DNA from: an uncultured Colwellia sp.
GTDB taxonomy: Bacteria; Pseudomonadota; Gammaproteobacteria; Enterobacterales; Alteromonadaceae
DNA: 64,000 bases
NCBI GenBank assembly: GCA_913058145.1
Contig: CAJXQM010000005.1
Span: forward strand, 62,001 to 126,000
Direction of reading: 5' to 3'
Below, piece after piece: positions 18,240-29,767 of the stretch. The position numbers and the translations under genes were made by a program. The notes under the pieces are model-generated. The model worked only from the letters and a program-made list of their open reading frames with translations, made no database searches and was not told the origin of the DNA. The number at the start of each line of letters is the position of its first letter. The stretch's first letter is position 1.

Positions 18240-19004
18240 TTATGAGTTTTCAATGAAATCATAAAGCGCTTTAAATTGCCGTGTTAAATTATGTTTAGGT
18301 GCAAAATAAGGTAATGGCATTGCCTGTTGATGAGACTCGCGCATTTTTACTGAACTATTTAGCATTACAGGTATAATTGGATAACCTGCTTCAATTAATT
18401 CATCTACTAATTGTTTTGGTAGCTTTGCACGTGGTTGAAATTGATTAACGATGACACCTTCAATAACTAAATCGTTATTGTGATCTTCACATATTTCATT
18501 AATAGCAGCGGTAACACTTTCTAAAGAGTGGCGAGAGAAAGCATCACAATCAAAAGGAATTAACACTCTGTCAGCGCCGATCAATGCAGATTTAGTATAA
18601 AAGTTTAACGCTGGCGGTGTATCAATGTATATTTCATCATAAAACTCCTCTAGCGCTTCCATCGCTTTGCGTAATGCAAAAATTTTGTAGCGAGATTCTA
18701 GTTTATGCTCGATTTCAGGTAGTTTATCGCATGCAGGCATAATGAAAAGATTTTCAAACGGGGTTTTGAATACAAACTCTTCTGCTCCACGTGCGGTGCC
18801 AAAGAATCCGACACTTTGATTTAAAAAATCAGCAACGGAAAGATCACAAGCTTGATCTCCTAACAAATAATGACTTGAATTAGCCTGTGGATCTAAATCT
18901 ATTACCAAGGTTTTCTTACCCGACATAGCACTTACGGCAGCTAAATTACACACAATACTAGTTTTACCCACCCCACCTTTTTTGTTAAAAATCAATCTGC
19001 GCAC
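18240..19004 (-). CDS. orphan ParA-family ATPase
   Basis: P-loop ATPase of 254 residues with the deviant Walker A KKGGVGKTS (8-16), the switch segment VIDLDPQAN and the DTPPALNF segment. Such proteins position chromosomes, plasmids or surface machines. No parB gene or parS-like repeat lies next to it, so it is not a complete partition cassette; its cargo is unknown. The start is a GTG with GAGG eight bases upstream. It ends only 28 bases from the convergent pfkA stop. Confidence 0.88.
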   Translation of the reverse strand: MRRLIFNKKGGVGKTSIVCNLAAVSAMSGKKTLVIDLDPQANSSHYLLGDQACDLSVADFLNQSVGFFGTARGAEEFVFKTPFENLFIMPACDKLPEIEHKLESRYKIFALRKAMEALEEFYDEIYIDTPPALNFYTKSALIGADRVLIPFDCDAFSRHSLESVTAAINEICEDHNNDLVIEGVIVNQFQPRAKLPKQLVDELIEAGYPIIPVMLNSSVKMRESHQQAMPLPYFAPKHNLTRQFKALYDFIENS

Positions 19005-19701
19005 TATATCAACCTCGAATTAATTATCTATATTTAAAACGTTACTTAGCTCTAATTTAAGTACGATTATAATATCACAAAGTTATTAGGATTTAATTAA
19101 TGAAAATATTAAAGTTAACTGACTATTTATCAGTTAACCAATAATATGAGACTTAAGGTATTAATTAATATTATTAGTGCTTTACCCACTGTAACGAAAA
19201 TGAAAAATCACAGCCAAGACCTAATTAATTATCAACAAATAATTCTGAATGTGAAATTCGCCTTAATCTCTGACTTGCATGATGAATATGACCATCATCC
19301 TAGTATCATCGGTTGTTTCATAAACAACTCCTGAGTCCCATAGTTTGAAAATTTAAATTTATATTCAAGGCTATATTAGCTCTACATTAGTTTTACTCTC
19401 TGATATCTTGAACGATAATCAAATAATATTTACCCATACATGTGCTAATAAAAAAGCACTGAACGGAAATTTAAATGAATTCTCAAATATCATATTAAGT
19501 ATATTAATTAACTCAGCAGAAGTCTTTATCTAAAGATAAACGCTTGCACCTGAACTACTAATGGTCAGTGACAAAAAATGTAAAAAACAGTTAATGATAA
19601 CGAGTTAATAAAATGTACCTTGTGCTTAAATTAATTACTTTTCGAATCGAGTATTTTCCTACTTCAAGGATTATAATTATCTTGTCATTGGATATGAATG
19701 A
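19005..19701. other. 0.7 kb AT-rich stretch without a convincing gene
   Basis: Apart from a perfect 9-bp hairpin, GTTAACTGA (19114-19122) with TCAGTTAAC (19130-19138), nothing here is recognisable. The open frames are short, lack ribosome binding sites and have no coding look. It could be the relic of a deleted gene between parA and cca. Confidence 0.4.
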
Positions 19702-21045
19702 TTACACTACTTTATATCGTTTTTTAACTTCTTTAATGGCTTGTAAACGTGCTTGTGCTATTGCCTCTTTTATTGCTATCCCTTGTAGCCCTTGCTCCAC
19801 AAATACTTTTGCATTGACCTGAGTCGCGGCTTGTGCGGCATCTTTTAAATATTTTTCTTGTGGGTAAGGTTTATGTTCAAAACCAAGGCGGCCAAGAAAG
19901 TCACTTTTACAGGCGATAAGAAAATCATCAAATTCTTGAGGTTTACGCCAAACATCTAACTGATTAAATATTTGTAGTAAGGTACTCGCTTTTAGCTGAA
20001 AAGCTTTATGACAATGTAAATGATGTTCACATACTTTTAAGGCTAATTGCTTACAATAATTGGGTACTTTAAGTTGTTTAGAAATTTTATCTACTAAGGC
20101 GAGGCCAGACTTTTCATGTCCTCGATGACTAGGTAGCTGTTCGTGTGTGGTTAACCCTTTACCAAGATCGTGACATAAAGCGGCAAAGCGAATAGCGGTT
20201 TTGTTTTTATTCTTAGCGGTGAGTAAAACGGCTTGTTGTAATACCATCATGGTATGGATACCGCTACAAATTTCAGGATGCCATTGGACTGGGTTAGGGA
20301 CTCCCCATAAAACATCAAGTTCCGGCCAAAGTGCTTTTAGTGCCTGGCATTGGTGCAATACTTCAAAGAATATTTCAGGGTGTTGTTCATTGCTAGATTT
20401 TGTATTGTCGGCTTCTCCCTCAGTACCACTTTCAACTTCGCCTTCACATAGTGCGCGTTGCATTTCTTGCCAAACTCTCTCGGCGCTTAAGGTAGCTAGT
20501 TCGCCGCTATTACTAATTTGAGTCATTAAGGTAAGCGTTTCAGCTGCGATGCTAAAACCCTCTTTGTGATAGCGAGCAGCGAAGCGCGCGACACGTAATA
20601 CTCGTAAGGGATCTTCAATAAACGCATCGCTAACGTGGCGTAACACTTTGTTTTCTATATCTTGTTGGCCATGGTATGGGTCAATAATCGTACCGTTTTT
20701 ACTCATTGCCATGGCGTTAACGGTAAGGTCGCGTCGTAACAAGTCTTGTTCAATGGTTACATCAGGTGCGGCGTAACAATCAAAACCTGTGTAGCCTTGG
20801 CCTTGTTTACGTTCAGTGCGAGCTAACGCGTATTCTTGTTTGGTTTTTGGGTGTAAAAAAACAGGAAAATCTTTGCCTACTTGATGAAAACCTAGCAACA
20901 ACATTTGTTCAACGGTTGCGCCAACCACTAAATAATCATTATCTTTTACTGTTCGATTTAATAGTTTGTCACGAACAGCACCACCCACAAGATAAATATC
21001 GAGCGTTGATGTATCTGTTGTTAAGTGAGTAGTGTTAGTAGACAA
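19702..21045 (-). CDS. cca: CCA-adding tRNA nucleotidyltransferase
   Basis: Builds or repairs the 3' CCA end of tRNA. The nucleotidyltransferase head starts at IYLVGGAVRDKLL and carries the DND metal site and RRDLTVNAMA; a C-terminal HD domain (CHDLGKG) gives the phosphohydrolase activity seen in gammaproteobacterial enzymes. A TTG at 21045 with AGGG six bases upstream gives 447 residues and brings the conserved region near the N-terminus; an ATG at 21123 would add 26 residues unlike the family. I prefer the TTG but cannot settle it. In E. coli cca sits beside ygiM; here ygiM is 12 kb away. Confidence 0.92.
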   Translation of the reverse strand: MSTNTTHLTTDTSTLDIYLVGGAVRDKLLNRTVKDNDYLVVGATVEQMLLLGFHQVGKDFPVFLHPKTKQEYALARTERKQGQGYTGFDCYAAPDVTIEQDLLRRDLTVNAMAMSKNGTIIDPYHGQQDIENKVLRHVSDAFIEDPLRVLRVARFAARYHKEGFSIAAETLTLMTQISNSGELATLSAERVWQEMQRALCEGEVESGTEGEADNTKSSNEQHPEIFFEVLHQCQALKALWPELDVLWGVPNPVQWHPEICSGIHTMMVLQQAVLLTAKNKNKTAIRFAALCHDLGKGLTTHEQLPSHRGHEKSGLALVDKISKQLKVPNYCKQLALKVCEHHLHCHKAFQLKASTLLQIFNQLDVWRKPQEFDDFLIACKSDFLGRLGFEHKPYPQEKYLKDAAQAATQVNAKVFVEQGLQGIAIKEAIAQARLQAIKEVKKRYKVV

Positions 21046-21192
21046 AAATATCCCTAAAGTGTGTGCTGAAAAAGTAAAGTTTATCACAACTTTTGATACA
21101 GCATGAGCGTAATTCGTAGACATACCTACTGCAAAAGGTTAGTTTCTTTAATGTGATTTTTATAATTTACCTTTGAGTAATAGCGTCATTTT

Positions 21193-22779
21193 ATGTATAC
21201 AAATTTTTTTTCGTTAAGTGAATTACCTTTTTCAATCGCGCCTGATCCTAAATACTTATTTATGAGTGATCGGCATCGTGAAGCGCTGACACATTTAACG
21301 CATGGTTTGGGGGGCTCTAGTGTCAGTAGTAATGGTGGCTTTGTTTTATTAACGGGTGAAGTAGGAACGGGTAAAACCACTGTTAGTCGTTTTTTAATGT
21401 CGAATTTGCCTAAAAACACACAGTTAGCATTCATTTTGAATCCGACCCTATCAAGCCAAGAATTACTGGCGACTATTTGTGATCAATTAAAAATTCGTTA
21501 TCGTAAAACAGGCGCCACGTTAAAAACATTAACGGATAAAATTTCTGAGAAATTACTAAAGAATCATGCCAATGATATCAATACTGTATTGATCATTGAT
21601 GAGGCACAGCACTTAGAACCACAAGTATTAGAACAATTACGTTTGTTAACTAATTTAGAAACAAACACTAAAAAACTATTACAAGTGATTCTTATTGGGC
21701 AGCCAGAATTACAACAACTATTGAAACGTCGTGATTTACGACAATTAGCGCAACGTATTACGGCGCGTTATCATTTGTTACCTCTAGATAAAGACGAATT
21801 AGCTCTGTATATAAAGCATCGTTTGTCGGTAGCTGATTGTCATAGAGCACTTTTTAATAAAAGTGCTCTAATGGCAATTCATCAATTGTCGCAGGGTATT
21901 CCAAGGTTAATAAACTTGATTTGCCATAGTGCCTTGATGGAGGCATACAATAGTAATAATGCAGTGATTGATAAAAAAATAATCCACAAGGCGGCAAGTC
22001 ATGCTTTAGGAGATGACTTTCTACCGTCTATTTGGTGGCAGCATAAAAATGTGCAGCTAGCCTTGATTGCTAGTATGTTATTTTTCGTGTTGATTATTGG
22101 TTTTTGGCTTGGGAAAAAAGAGCCTTTGCCGATGTTAAGCAGTGAGTTACCAGAGAACATAGTAAAACAAGAAGTCACCATTAATACTGAGCCAAAACAG
22201 GTTAATCAGGTACCACTAGAAAAGGTAATTAATGCATCAGAAAAAAAACTAATACCCTTGAGTTCAGCTAGTGAGGTTATTACTCCAAAGAATGAAGTTA
22301 TTGTTCCAAAGATTGACATTGTTACTCCAAAGAAAGCAGTCATCGCGAAAAAATCGCCTGAACAGAAAGTTATTTCAGCAACACCAAAGAAAGTTGTGAC
22401 ACAGAGAACTAAAGGTGATGAGAATTATCAAATTGAAGCTGTTGAAGGTGTTTCTGATGACTTATTAGCGCGATTTCAAGCAGCGATTGATGATCAGTCT
22501 ATTCAATCACCGAAAGTTGAAGTGAGTGATAGCGTTGATGGCGAAATTAAACCACTAACACAAATGCCAGCGTGGGTACAAAAGGGAGTGCCGAACCTAC
22601 GTTTTGAACAGCATATTTATGCGTCAAATGGTGAAGGTTGGGTAAATGTAAATGGCAGAGATAGGTATCAAGGGGATATGATAACGCCAGAGCTACAGTT
22701 GAGTGAAATATTGCCACAGAAAGTTACTTTATTGTATCGTGGCGAAAAATTTAGTTTACCCGCACTGACTAATTGGTAG
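21193..22779 (+). CDS. GspA-GspB fusion: AAA ATPase with GspB domain (type II secretion)
   Basis: Protein of 528 residues joining two functions usually on separate polypeptides. Residues 1-275 are an ExeA/GspA-type ATPase with Walker A GEVGTGKTT (55-63), Walker B VLIIDEAQ (132-139) and a sensor-like GQPEL. One membrane helix spans about 288-306. A Lys/Pro-rich periplasmic linker with repeated PKK-like motifs follows, and the last 85 residues (MPAWVQKGVPNLRFEQHIYA to the end) match the GspB/ExeB C-terminal domain. GspAB helps place the outer-membrane secretin through peptidoglycan. A GspA-like MshM role in pilus assembly is less likely because of the GspB end. Confidence 0.82.
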   Translation: MYTNFFSLSELPFSIAPDPKYLFMSDRHREALTHLTHGLGGSSVSSNGGFVLLTGEVGTGKTTVSRFLMSNLPKNTQLAFILNPTLSSQELLATICDQLKIRYRKTGATLKTLTDKISEKLLKNHANDINTVLIIDEAQHLEPQVLEQLRLLTNLETNTKKLLQVILIGQPELQQLLKRRDLRQLAQRITARYHLLPLDKDELALYIKHRLSVADCHRALFNKSALMAIHQLSQGIPRLINLICHSALMEAYNSNNAVIDKKIIHKAASHALGDDFLPSIWWQHKNVQLALIASMLFFVLIIGFWLGKKEPLPMLSSELPENIVKQEVTINTEPKQVNQVPLEKVINASEKKLIPLSSASEVITPKNEVIVPKIDIVTPKKAVIAKKSPEQKVISATPKKVVTQRTKGDENYQIEAVEGVSDDLLARFQAAIDDQSIQSPKVEVSDSVDGEIKPLTQMPAWVQKGVPNLRFEQHIYASNGEGWVNVNGRDRYQGDMITPELQLSEILPQKVTLLYRGEKFSLPALTNW

Positions 22780-22787
22780 ATGTAGTT

Positions 22788-22810
22788 ACAAGTAGACAAG
22801 TAGACAAGTA
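22788..22810. repeat. short tandem repeat (ACAAGTAG)
   Basis: Almost three copies of the 8-mer ACAAGTAG in the gap after the secretion gene, before the convergent leuD stop. Copy number of such repeats can vary by slippage; no function is apparent. Confidence 0.7.
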
Positions 22811-22903
22811 TTAAGTGATGAATCAAAGTGCTCTGATTCTCGCCACTCATCCTGCGCGCGAGTTACGAGCTGTCGAAGGACAACTCATAACTCAATACTC
22901 ATG

Positions 22904-23515
22904 TTATTGCCAGCTTGGCATTTTACTTTCAAACGCTTCAATAGTGTCTAGTTTGTTTAAAGTCCAACCAACACTATCAACACCTTCTTCTAGGCAATAT
23001 TTATGAAATTCACCTAGTTCAAAGCTAAAGCTGATTTTAGTTCCAGTTTCGTTAATGAAAGAAACATTATTATTAGTTAAATCAACCGTTAGTGTTAGTT
23101 TTGCATCTTGAGATTGAGTGAATAACTGTTCAATTTCATCTTCGCTTAATTGAATCGGTAAAAGGCCAATATTAATACAATTACCGTAAAAAATATCTGC
23201 AAAGCTTGGTGCAATAACTACCTTAAAACCAAATTCTTCTAATGCCCATGGGGCATGCTCACGACTTGAACCACAGCCAAAATTTTCACGAGCGAGTAAT
23301 ATACTTGTGCCTTTGTATTCAGGTTTATTTAAAATAAACTCAGGATTTGGTTCTTTGCCACTATGATCAAGATAGCGACTATCGTGAAATAAATGTACAC
23401 CAAAACCAACACGTTCAGTTTTTTGTAAAAATTGCTTTGGAATGATTTGATCGGTATCGACATTAGCGATATCTAATGGCACAACTAAGCCAGTATGTGT
23501 GGTAAATTTTTCCAT
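22904..23515 (-). CDS. leuD: 3-isopropylmalate dehydratase small subunit
   Basis: Small subunit of isopropylmalate isomerase, which with LeuC isomerises 2- to 3-isopropylmalate in leucine synthesis. The 203 residues match the family. Motifs are [12 protein letters not shown] near residue 20, [14 protein letters not shown] (about 79-92) and the [17 protein letters not shown] segment. AGGAAAG precedes the ATG. It is the last gene of leuABCD, 37 bases after leuC, and is convergent with the GspA-GspB gene. Confidence 0.97.
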   Translation of the reverse strand: MEKFTTHTGLVVPLDIANVDTDQIIPKQFLQKTERVGFGVHLFHDSRYLDHSGKEPNPEFILNKPEYKGTSILLARENFGCGSSREHAPWALEEFGFKVVIAPSFADIFYGNCINIGLLPIQLSEDEIEQLFTQSQDAKLTLTVDLTNNNVSFINETGTKISFSFELGEFHKYCLEEGVDSVGWTLNKLDTIEAFESKMPSWQ

Positions 23516-23552
23516 TTTCTTTCCTAAAATTTTAATAGCACAAAGGCAATTG

Positions 23553-24977
23553 TTACGAGTTTAAATCAACAAAGTGACCGGCGATTGCGGCTGCTGCTGC
23601 CATCTCGGGGCTAACTAAGTGAGTACGACTTCCGCGTCCTTGTCGACCTTCAAAGTTACGATTGCTAGTTGATGCACAACGATCACCTTCTTCAAGTACA
23701 TCGTCGTTCATGCCTAAACACATAGAACAACCAGGTAGGCGCCACTCAAAACCGGCATCAGAAAACACTTTATCTAACCCTTCACTTTCTGCTTGTGCTT
23801 TTACTCGATATGAACCGGGAACAACAATAGCATCGATTGAGCTTTGAACACGTTGGCCTTTAGCTGTGTAATCTTTAACAACGTTTGCTGCGGCTCTAAG
23901 ATCTTCAATGCGTGAATTAGTACAAGAGCCGATAAACACTTTATTAACGCTAATATCAGTGATTTTAGTACCTGCGGCTAAGTCCATGTAAGCTAAAGCA
24001 CTGACACATGACTCTTTCTCTGTAAGATCATTGAAATCATCTGGAGAAGGAACAATACCGTCTACACTTGTCACTTGTCCGGGGTTAGTGCCCCAAGTCA
24101 CTTGTGCTTTAATATCTTTCGCTTCAAGCGTTACTACACTATCAAACACTGCGCCGTCATCCGACTTTAATTGTTTCCAGTCATTAACCGCTTGTTGCCA
24201 AACATCGCCTTTAGGTGCGTATTCTCTGCCTTCAACATAATCAAAAGTAGTTTGATCAGGCGCTACTAAACCCGCTTTTGCACCGAACTCTATGCTCATG
24301 TTACATACCGTCATGCGCTCTTCCATGCTTAATGCTTCGATGGCTTCACCGCAATATTCAACTACATAACCTGTAGCGCCAGCGCTACCGGTTTTACCGA
24401 TAATAGCAAGAATAATATCTTTAGCGCTAATGCCTTTACCAACATGACCATTTACTTGTACTTTCATGGTTTTAGCTTTAGTTTGGCGCAAGGTTTGCGT
24501 TGCAAAAACATGTTCAACTTCAGACGTACCAATACCAAAAGCTAATGCGCCAAATGCGCCATGAGTTGCGGTATGTGAGTCACCACAAACAATAATAGTA
24601 CCAGGTAATGTTAAACCAAGTTCAGGACCCATAACATGCGCGATACCTTGGTTTTTATGTCCCATACCAAATAGCTCAATGCCAAAGTCTTTACAGTTTT
24701 TTTCTAACGCGCGTAATTGATTAGCAGCACCTTCGCCTGCCGCATCAATTTTGATAGAGCGAGTTGAAATATTGTGATCCATTGTTGCTATTGTTCGCTC
24801 AGGGTGGCGTACAGGGCGGTTATTAAAACGTAAATTTGCAAAGGCTTGCGGTGAGGTTACTTCGTGAATCAAATGGCGATCAACATAAAGTAACGGTGTT
24901 TCACCTGCTTTTTCTTCTACTAAATGCGTTTGCCATAATTTTTCATATAATGTTTGTGGTGTAGTACTGATTGTCAT
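23553..24977 (-). CDS. leuC: 3-isopropylmalate dehydratase large subunit
   Basis: Aconitase-type [4Fe-4S] large subunit of isopropylmalate isomerase. Taking the ATG at 24977 gives 474 residues, close to E. coli LeuC, and starts one base after the leuB stop, a typical coupled arrangement; a longer frame back to 25064 would overlap leuB and add 29 unrelated residues. Motifs include [32 protein letters not shown] and [12 protein letters not shown], which supply the three cluster cysteines. Confidence 0.97.
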   Translation of the reverse strand: MTISTTPQTLYEKLWQTHLVEEKAGETPLLYVDRHLIHEVTSPQAFANLRFNNRPVRHPERTIATMDHNISTRSIKIDAAGEGAANQLRALEKNCKDFGIELFGMGHKNQGIAHVMGPELGLTLPGTIIVCGDSHTATHGAFGALAFGIGTSEVEHVFATQTLRQTKAKTMKVQVNGHVGKGISAKDIILAIIGKTGSAGATGYVVEYCGEAIEALSMEERMTVCNMSIEFGAKAGLVAPDQTTFDYVEGREYAPKGDVWQQAVNDWKQLKSDDGAVFDSVVTLEAKDIKAQVTWGTNPGQVTSVDGIVPSPDDFNDLTEKESCVSALAYMDLAAGTKITDISVNKVFIGSCTNSRIEDLRAAANVVKDYTAKGQRVQSSIDAIVVPGSYRVKAQAESEGLDKVFSDAGFEWRLPGCSMCLGMNDDVLEEGDRCASTSNRNFEGRQGRGSRTHLVSPEMAAAAAIAGHFVDLNS

Positions 24978-24978
24978 G

Positions 24979-26103
<1,125 letters not shown>

Positions 26104-26176
26104 TTATAAAAACGAATCTTCTAGTAGAGACTTCGAAGATAACGTTATGCTATTTTTTATGTTTGTTGGCTTGTCT

Positions 26177-27745
26177 CTAGCTTGCTTTTGTTTGTTTCAA
26201 TTGTGCAATTGTCATCGCGCGGCGGATACTATTCAATGCATGAATAAGCGCTTGTCCTGATGCTTCAATAACATCAGTTTCTAAACCATAACCGTGGAAG
26301 TTTCTACCTTGCCAAGTGATGACTAAATCAGCTTGACCTAAACCATCTTCACCTGAGCCTTTATTTGATATTTTATAGTCACTTACGTCGAAATCAATAT
26401 CGACAGTTTGCTTGATTGCTTGATATAAAGCATCAACTGGCCCATTACCTGTAGCGGCGTGAATGTTACCTTCGGCTTCTTCACCAGAAATTAATTTAAT
26501 ACTCGCAGTAGCAAAATCGCCATCGCCACATTGCACTTTTATATTTTCCAAGCGGTAATAATCTTTCAAATCTTTTTGTTGTAATTTAAAGACTAAGGCC
26601 TCTAAATCATCATCGAATACCTGGCCCTTTTTATCCGCTAATGCTAAGAAATCAGCGTAAAGTTCTTCAATATCATAATCGACTTCTTGGTAACCTAAAC
26701 TTTCCATGCGATGTTTAATGACATGACGACCACTACGCGAGGTTAGGTTTAATTTGGTTTTAGCAATGCCGACACTTTCAGGGGTCATTATTTCATAAGT
26801 ATTACTGGCTTTTAACATACCGTCTTGATGAATACCTGATGAGTGGCTAAACGCATTGCCACCCACAATAGCTTTGTTTAATTGCACCGGCATATTACAT
26901 AAGGTGCTAACTAATTTAGAGGTTCGAGCAATTTCTTGGTGTTTGATATTGGTATTAACACCTAATAATGCTTGGCGAGTTTGCATGATCATCGCCACTT
27001 CTTCTAATGAACAATTGCCTGCACGTTCACCAATACCATTGATGGTACATTCAATTTGACGAGCACCTGCTTGCACAGCTGCCATAGAATTAGCCACGGC
27101 TAGCCCTAAATCGTTATGACAATGTACTGAAATAATGGCTTTGTCTATATTAGGTACACGGTTGAATAGGTTGGTGATAATGCCTTGAAATTCGAATGGC
27201 AAAGTATAACCGACTGTATCTGGAATATTTACGGTTGTTGCGCCAGCATCAATGGCAGCTTCAACCATACGACATAAATTATCAATTGGCGTGCGACCAG
27301 CATCTTCACAAGAAAATTCAACATCGTCAGTGAACCTACGCGCATACTTTACCGCGTGCACAGCCATGGCTTGTACATCAGCAAATTCTTTTTTCAGCTT
27401 TTGCTGTACGTGCACATCAGACGTAGAAATAAAAGTATGAATACGGAATTGGTCAGCGACTTTTAATGCTTGTGCACAGGCATCAATATCCGCTTCAACG
27501 GCGCGTGCTAAACCACAAACACGGGCATTTTTAATGGTACGTGCAATTTGCTGTACCGACTCAAAGTCACCGGGTGACGAGACTGGAAAACCAACTTCCA
27601 TAATATCAACGCCTAAACGCTCAAGTGATAGGGCAATTTGTAATTTCTCGTGCACAGATAAGCTCGCATTGAGTGCTTGCTCGCCATCGCGTAGGGTGGT
27701 GTCGAAAATAATGACATTGTCAGTTGATGCTGCTTTATTGCTCAT
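26177..27745 (-). CDS. leuA: 2-isopropylmalate synthase
   Basis: First committed enzyme of leucine synthesis, condensing acetyl-CoA with 2-oxoisovalerate. At 522 residues it is the long, feedback-controlled form. [16 protein letters not shown] marks the catalytic N-terminus, [15 protein letters not shown] and [13 protein letters not shown] are metal and substrate motifs, and residues beyond about 390 form the leucine-binding regulatory domain. AGGA precedes the ATG. It heads leuABCD and its transcription is probably attenuated through leuL. Confidence 0.97.
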   Translation of the reverse strand: MSNKAASTDNVIIFDTTLRDGEQALNASLSVHEKLQIALSLERLGVDIMEVGFPVSSPGDFESVQQIARTIKNARVCGLARAVEADIDACAQALKVADQFRIHTFISTSDVHVQQKLKKEFADVQAMAVHAVKYARRFTDDVEFSCEDAGRTPIDNLCRMVEAAIDAGATTVNIPDTVGYTLPFEFQGIITNLFNRVPNIDKAIISVHCHNDLGLAVANSMAAVQAGARQIECTINGIGERAGNCSLEEVAMIMQTRQALLGVNTNIKHQEIARTSKLVSTLCNMPVQLNKAIVGGNAFSHSSGIHQDGMLKASNTYEIMTPESVGIAKTKLNLTSRSGRHVIKHRMESLGYQEVDYDIEELYADFLALADKKGQVFDDDLEALVFKLQQKDLKDYYRLENIKVQCGDGDFATASIKLISGEEAEGNIHAATGNGPVDALYQAIKQTVDIDFDVSDYKISNKGSGEDGLGQADLVITWQGRNFHGYGLETDVIEASGQALIHALNSIRRAMTIAQLKQTKAS

Positions 27746-27814
27746 GTGCTTATCCTTTATATGCCTAGTTGTTGTTTGCTAATTATGTGTTCAAGCTAAA
27801 AAACGCATAGACGT

Positions 27815-27840
27815 AAAAAACCCGCGTTAGTTAGCGCAGG
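27815..27840 (-). terminator. leu operon attenuator terminator
   Basis: On the minus strand CCTGCG and CGCGGG pair around CTAACTAA and are followed by TTTTTT (27820-27815). It lies between the leuL leader peptide and leuA, where a ribosome-controlled terminator is expected. An upstream pairing of AACC...GGTT spans the end of leuL. Confidence 0.85.
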
Positions 27841-27907
27841 TTTCATTTGAATATCTTATTTGTTTATCTCTAATAAATGAATGGAGTAATTAAATAAGCA
27901 ATAAAAC

Positions 27908-27970
27908 CTAACCGCGCATGATGAGTGCGAGGAGGAGGTTAAGCTTAGTGTGGTTAATTAATTTAATCAT
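27908..27970 (-). CDS. leuL: leu operon leader peptide
   Basis: Twenty-codon reading frame, MIKLINHTKLNLLLALIMRG, with six leucines, including three consecutive CTC codons. Its stop lies 67 bases before the attenuator hairpin and about 160 before leuA. Leucine shortage would stall the ribosome on the CTC run and favour the antiterminator, as in the enteric leu operon. Found by reading the leader directly; it is too short for standard gene callers. Confidence 0.88.
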   Translation of the reverse strand: MIKLINHTKLNLLLALIMRG

Positions 27971-28089
27971 TTTTTAGGTAAACTATTTGTTCAAAAATTA
28001 CTATGTACATATTAATAACGCATATGCTCTAACACTGTCAAATGAAATATTATTAAGTGCTAGATAAATTAGTTATATGTCGCTAGATA

Positions 28090-29601
28090 CTATAGGTTAT
28101 ATTCAACCATAAAAGCGGCATTAATATCTGTTTCATTACTAATGTCATTATCAAAAGTTGCACGGCTCATTTCTACTGCTAAGGTAAAGCGCCAGTTTTT
28201 ATAATCATGCAGAACACTACTTGATATCATCCACACTTGTTCAGCAATACTCGTTACGGTATTACCAATGATAGGATTGTCAGGGGCTTTGTCTTGATTA
28301 TCAGTGTTTAAATCTAAATACCGTATTTTGGTGGTGAGCCGAGTATTCATACCTAGCTGAGAAATAGCGCCTAACACATAGGTTTTCGCATCATTCTCAT
28401 AAGTGCTACCAAGACTACGACCATTATAACGCATCCCTGTTGCATAACTTGAATGCTCGTAATAGCAATCGCCTGTTGTATTATCAGTACCACAGGCGGC
28501 AAAGCTATCAGCAAGTTCGATAAAAACGGTACTTGGTTTGCCAAAAAGTGCTAAATGCGCATCAACGCCAATTTGTGGCTGTGCTTTGGTAACATATTTT
28601 AGCGCGCCTTCGGCACCATCCTCAGCAAATTTTTGTCCGTAAAAGCTCATCGGAGTATTAAATAAATTAAAACTATAACGTAAATCGTAGCCTGCTTGTT
28701 GATTAGCAGGGTTTAGCGTGTTTTCATCACACACTACCTCATCAATACCACAGTTAGTTTTGCCAAGAAGTATATCACCAAAAGTTGATAAATTTTGAGA
28801 ACGCCCATCACCACCCCATTGAGCTAGGCGCGTAATACCCAATTCTAAATTTTTAAACGGCTTTAAATTTAATCTAAACCCCCACAGCAAGGTGTTTTTA
28901 ACGACACGTTCATCATCCATATGCCCCATAAAGCTAGTTACTGTCCATGGAATATCAAACCCTGTAAAAGGTACAATAAATGCTTCAGCAGATTTACGTG
29001 AAATTGAGAATGCAGTAATAGGGCGAGCATTATTAGTTAAGCTGAAACTCGTGTCCCAAGTCGGGCCATACCAACGATTTTGTCGACCGAATGAAAGCAC
29101 CCAATTACCCATAAATGTGGCAACATAGCTTTCATCTAAGCGGTTTTTGTCGCCATCAACAGGATCTTGTGTATAGCTTTGAGCAAACTTAGCAGCAAAA
29201 TTGTCGAACAGTATACTTGAGTGCACACTGATACTATTTTTATCACTGACTTGATCGCCAAAACTGGTAAAACGTTTATTTTCAACGCCAATTTTTGCTT
29301 TTATACGAGTTTGATTTTGGTTAGCGAGCTTAAATTGATGATTAATATAATGATAAGCACTTTGCTGATTTGTGCTTAAGCTATCAAGGTTAATATTTTT
29401 AATATCACGAATTATATCGTGCCACATTAACGGATAAGTGGTTACTGGCGTAATAATATGTCCAGTATCAGCAAGTAACTGAATGTTAGCTTTTAAATAA
29501 ATATCTGAAGTGTCTATCCAAGGCTCAGCTAATGATAGTGTGCTAAAGGTGATACCTGTCACTAAAATTAGCGCAGTAAATAGTGATTTAGAAGATAGCA
29601 T
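28090..29601 (-). CDS. capsule assembly Wzi-family outer-membrane protein
   Basis: Predicted outer-membrane beta-barrel of 503 residues with a signal peptide (cut near SLAEPW, about residue 26). The family hallmark SFGRQNRWYGPTWDTSFSL and the following NNARPI are present, and the rest is alternating strands ending in VEYNL, an outer-membrane-type aromatic/hydrophobic end. Wzi binds capsular or exopolysaccharide at the surface. It is divergent from the glycosyltransferase genes that follow, which supports an exopolysaccharide or LPS role. Confidence 0.85.
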   Translation of the reverse strand: MLSSKSLFTALILVTGITFSTLSLAEPWIDTSDIYLKANIQLLADTGHIITPVTTYPLMWHDIIRDIKNINLDSLSTNQQSAYHYINHQFKLANQNQTRIKAKIGVENKRFTSFGDQVSDKNSISVHSSILFDNFAAKFAQSYTQDPVDGDKNRLDESYVATFMGNWVLSFGRQNRWYGPTWDTSFSLTNNARPITAFSISRKSAEAFIVPFTGFDIPWTVTSFMGHMDDERVVKNTLLWGFRLNLKPFKNLELGITRLAQWGGDGRSQNLSTFGDILLGKTNCGIDEVVCDENTLNPANQQAGYDLRYSFNLFNTPMSFYGQKFAEDGAEGALKYVTKAQPQIGVDAHLALFGKPSTVFIELADSFAACGTDNTTGDCYYEHSSYATGMRYNGRSLGSTYENDAKTYVLGAISQLGMNTRLTTKIRYLDLNTDNQDKAPDNPIIGNTVTSIAEQVWMISSSVLHDYKNWRFTLAVEMSRATFDNDISNETDINAAFMVEYNL

Positions 29602-29767
29602 GTTAGGGAATATCCATTAAATAGTTTTACAATTCCATCTGATTTCATCACGGAAAGTTTATATTAACGCAGAAAAATTGAATTATACGTGTTTTCATCC
29701 CTGTTATATAGAGGTAAAATGGTGATAATTAACAGGTCTTTATTCTATTAGATAAGTTGAACGTTTC

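Noticed and set aside
18240-19004. Complete ParAB partition cassette
   Set aside because: No parB gene and no repeated parS-like sites on either side.
19146-19334. 62-codon frame between parA and cca
   Set aside because: AT-rich, no ribosome binding site, no resemblance to a known family.
22841-22903. Possible stem structure between the secretion gene and leuD
   Set aside because: Only short interrupted pairings, without a T-run.
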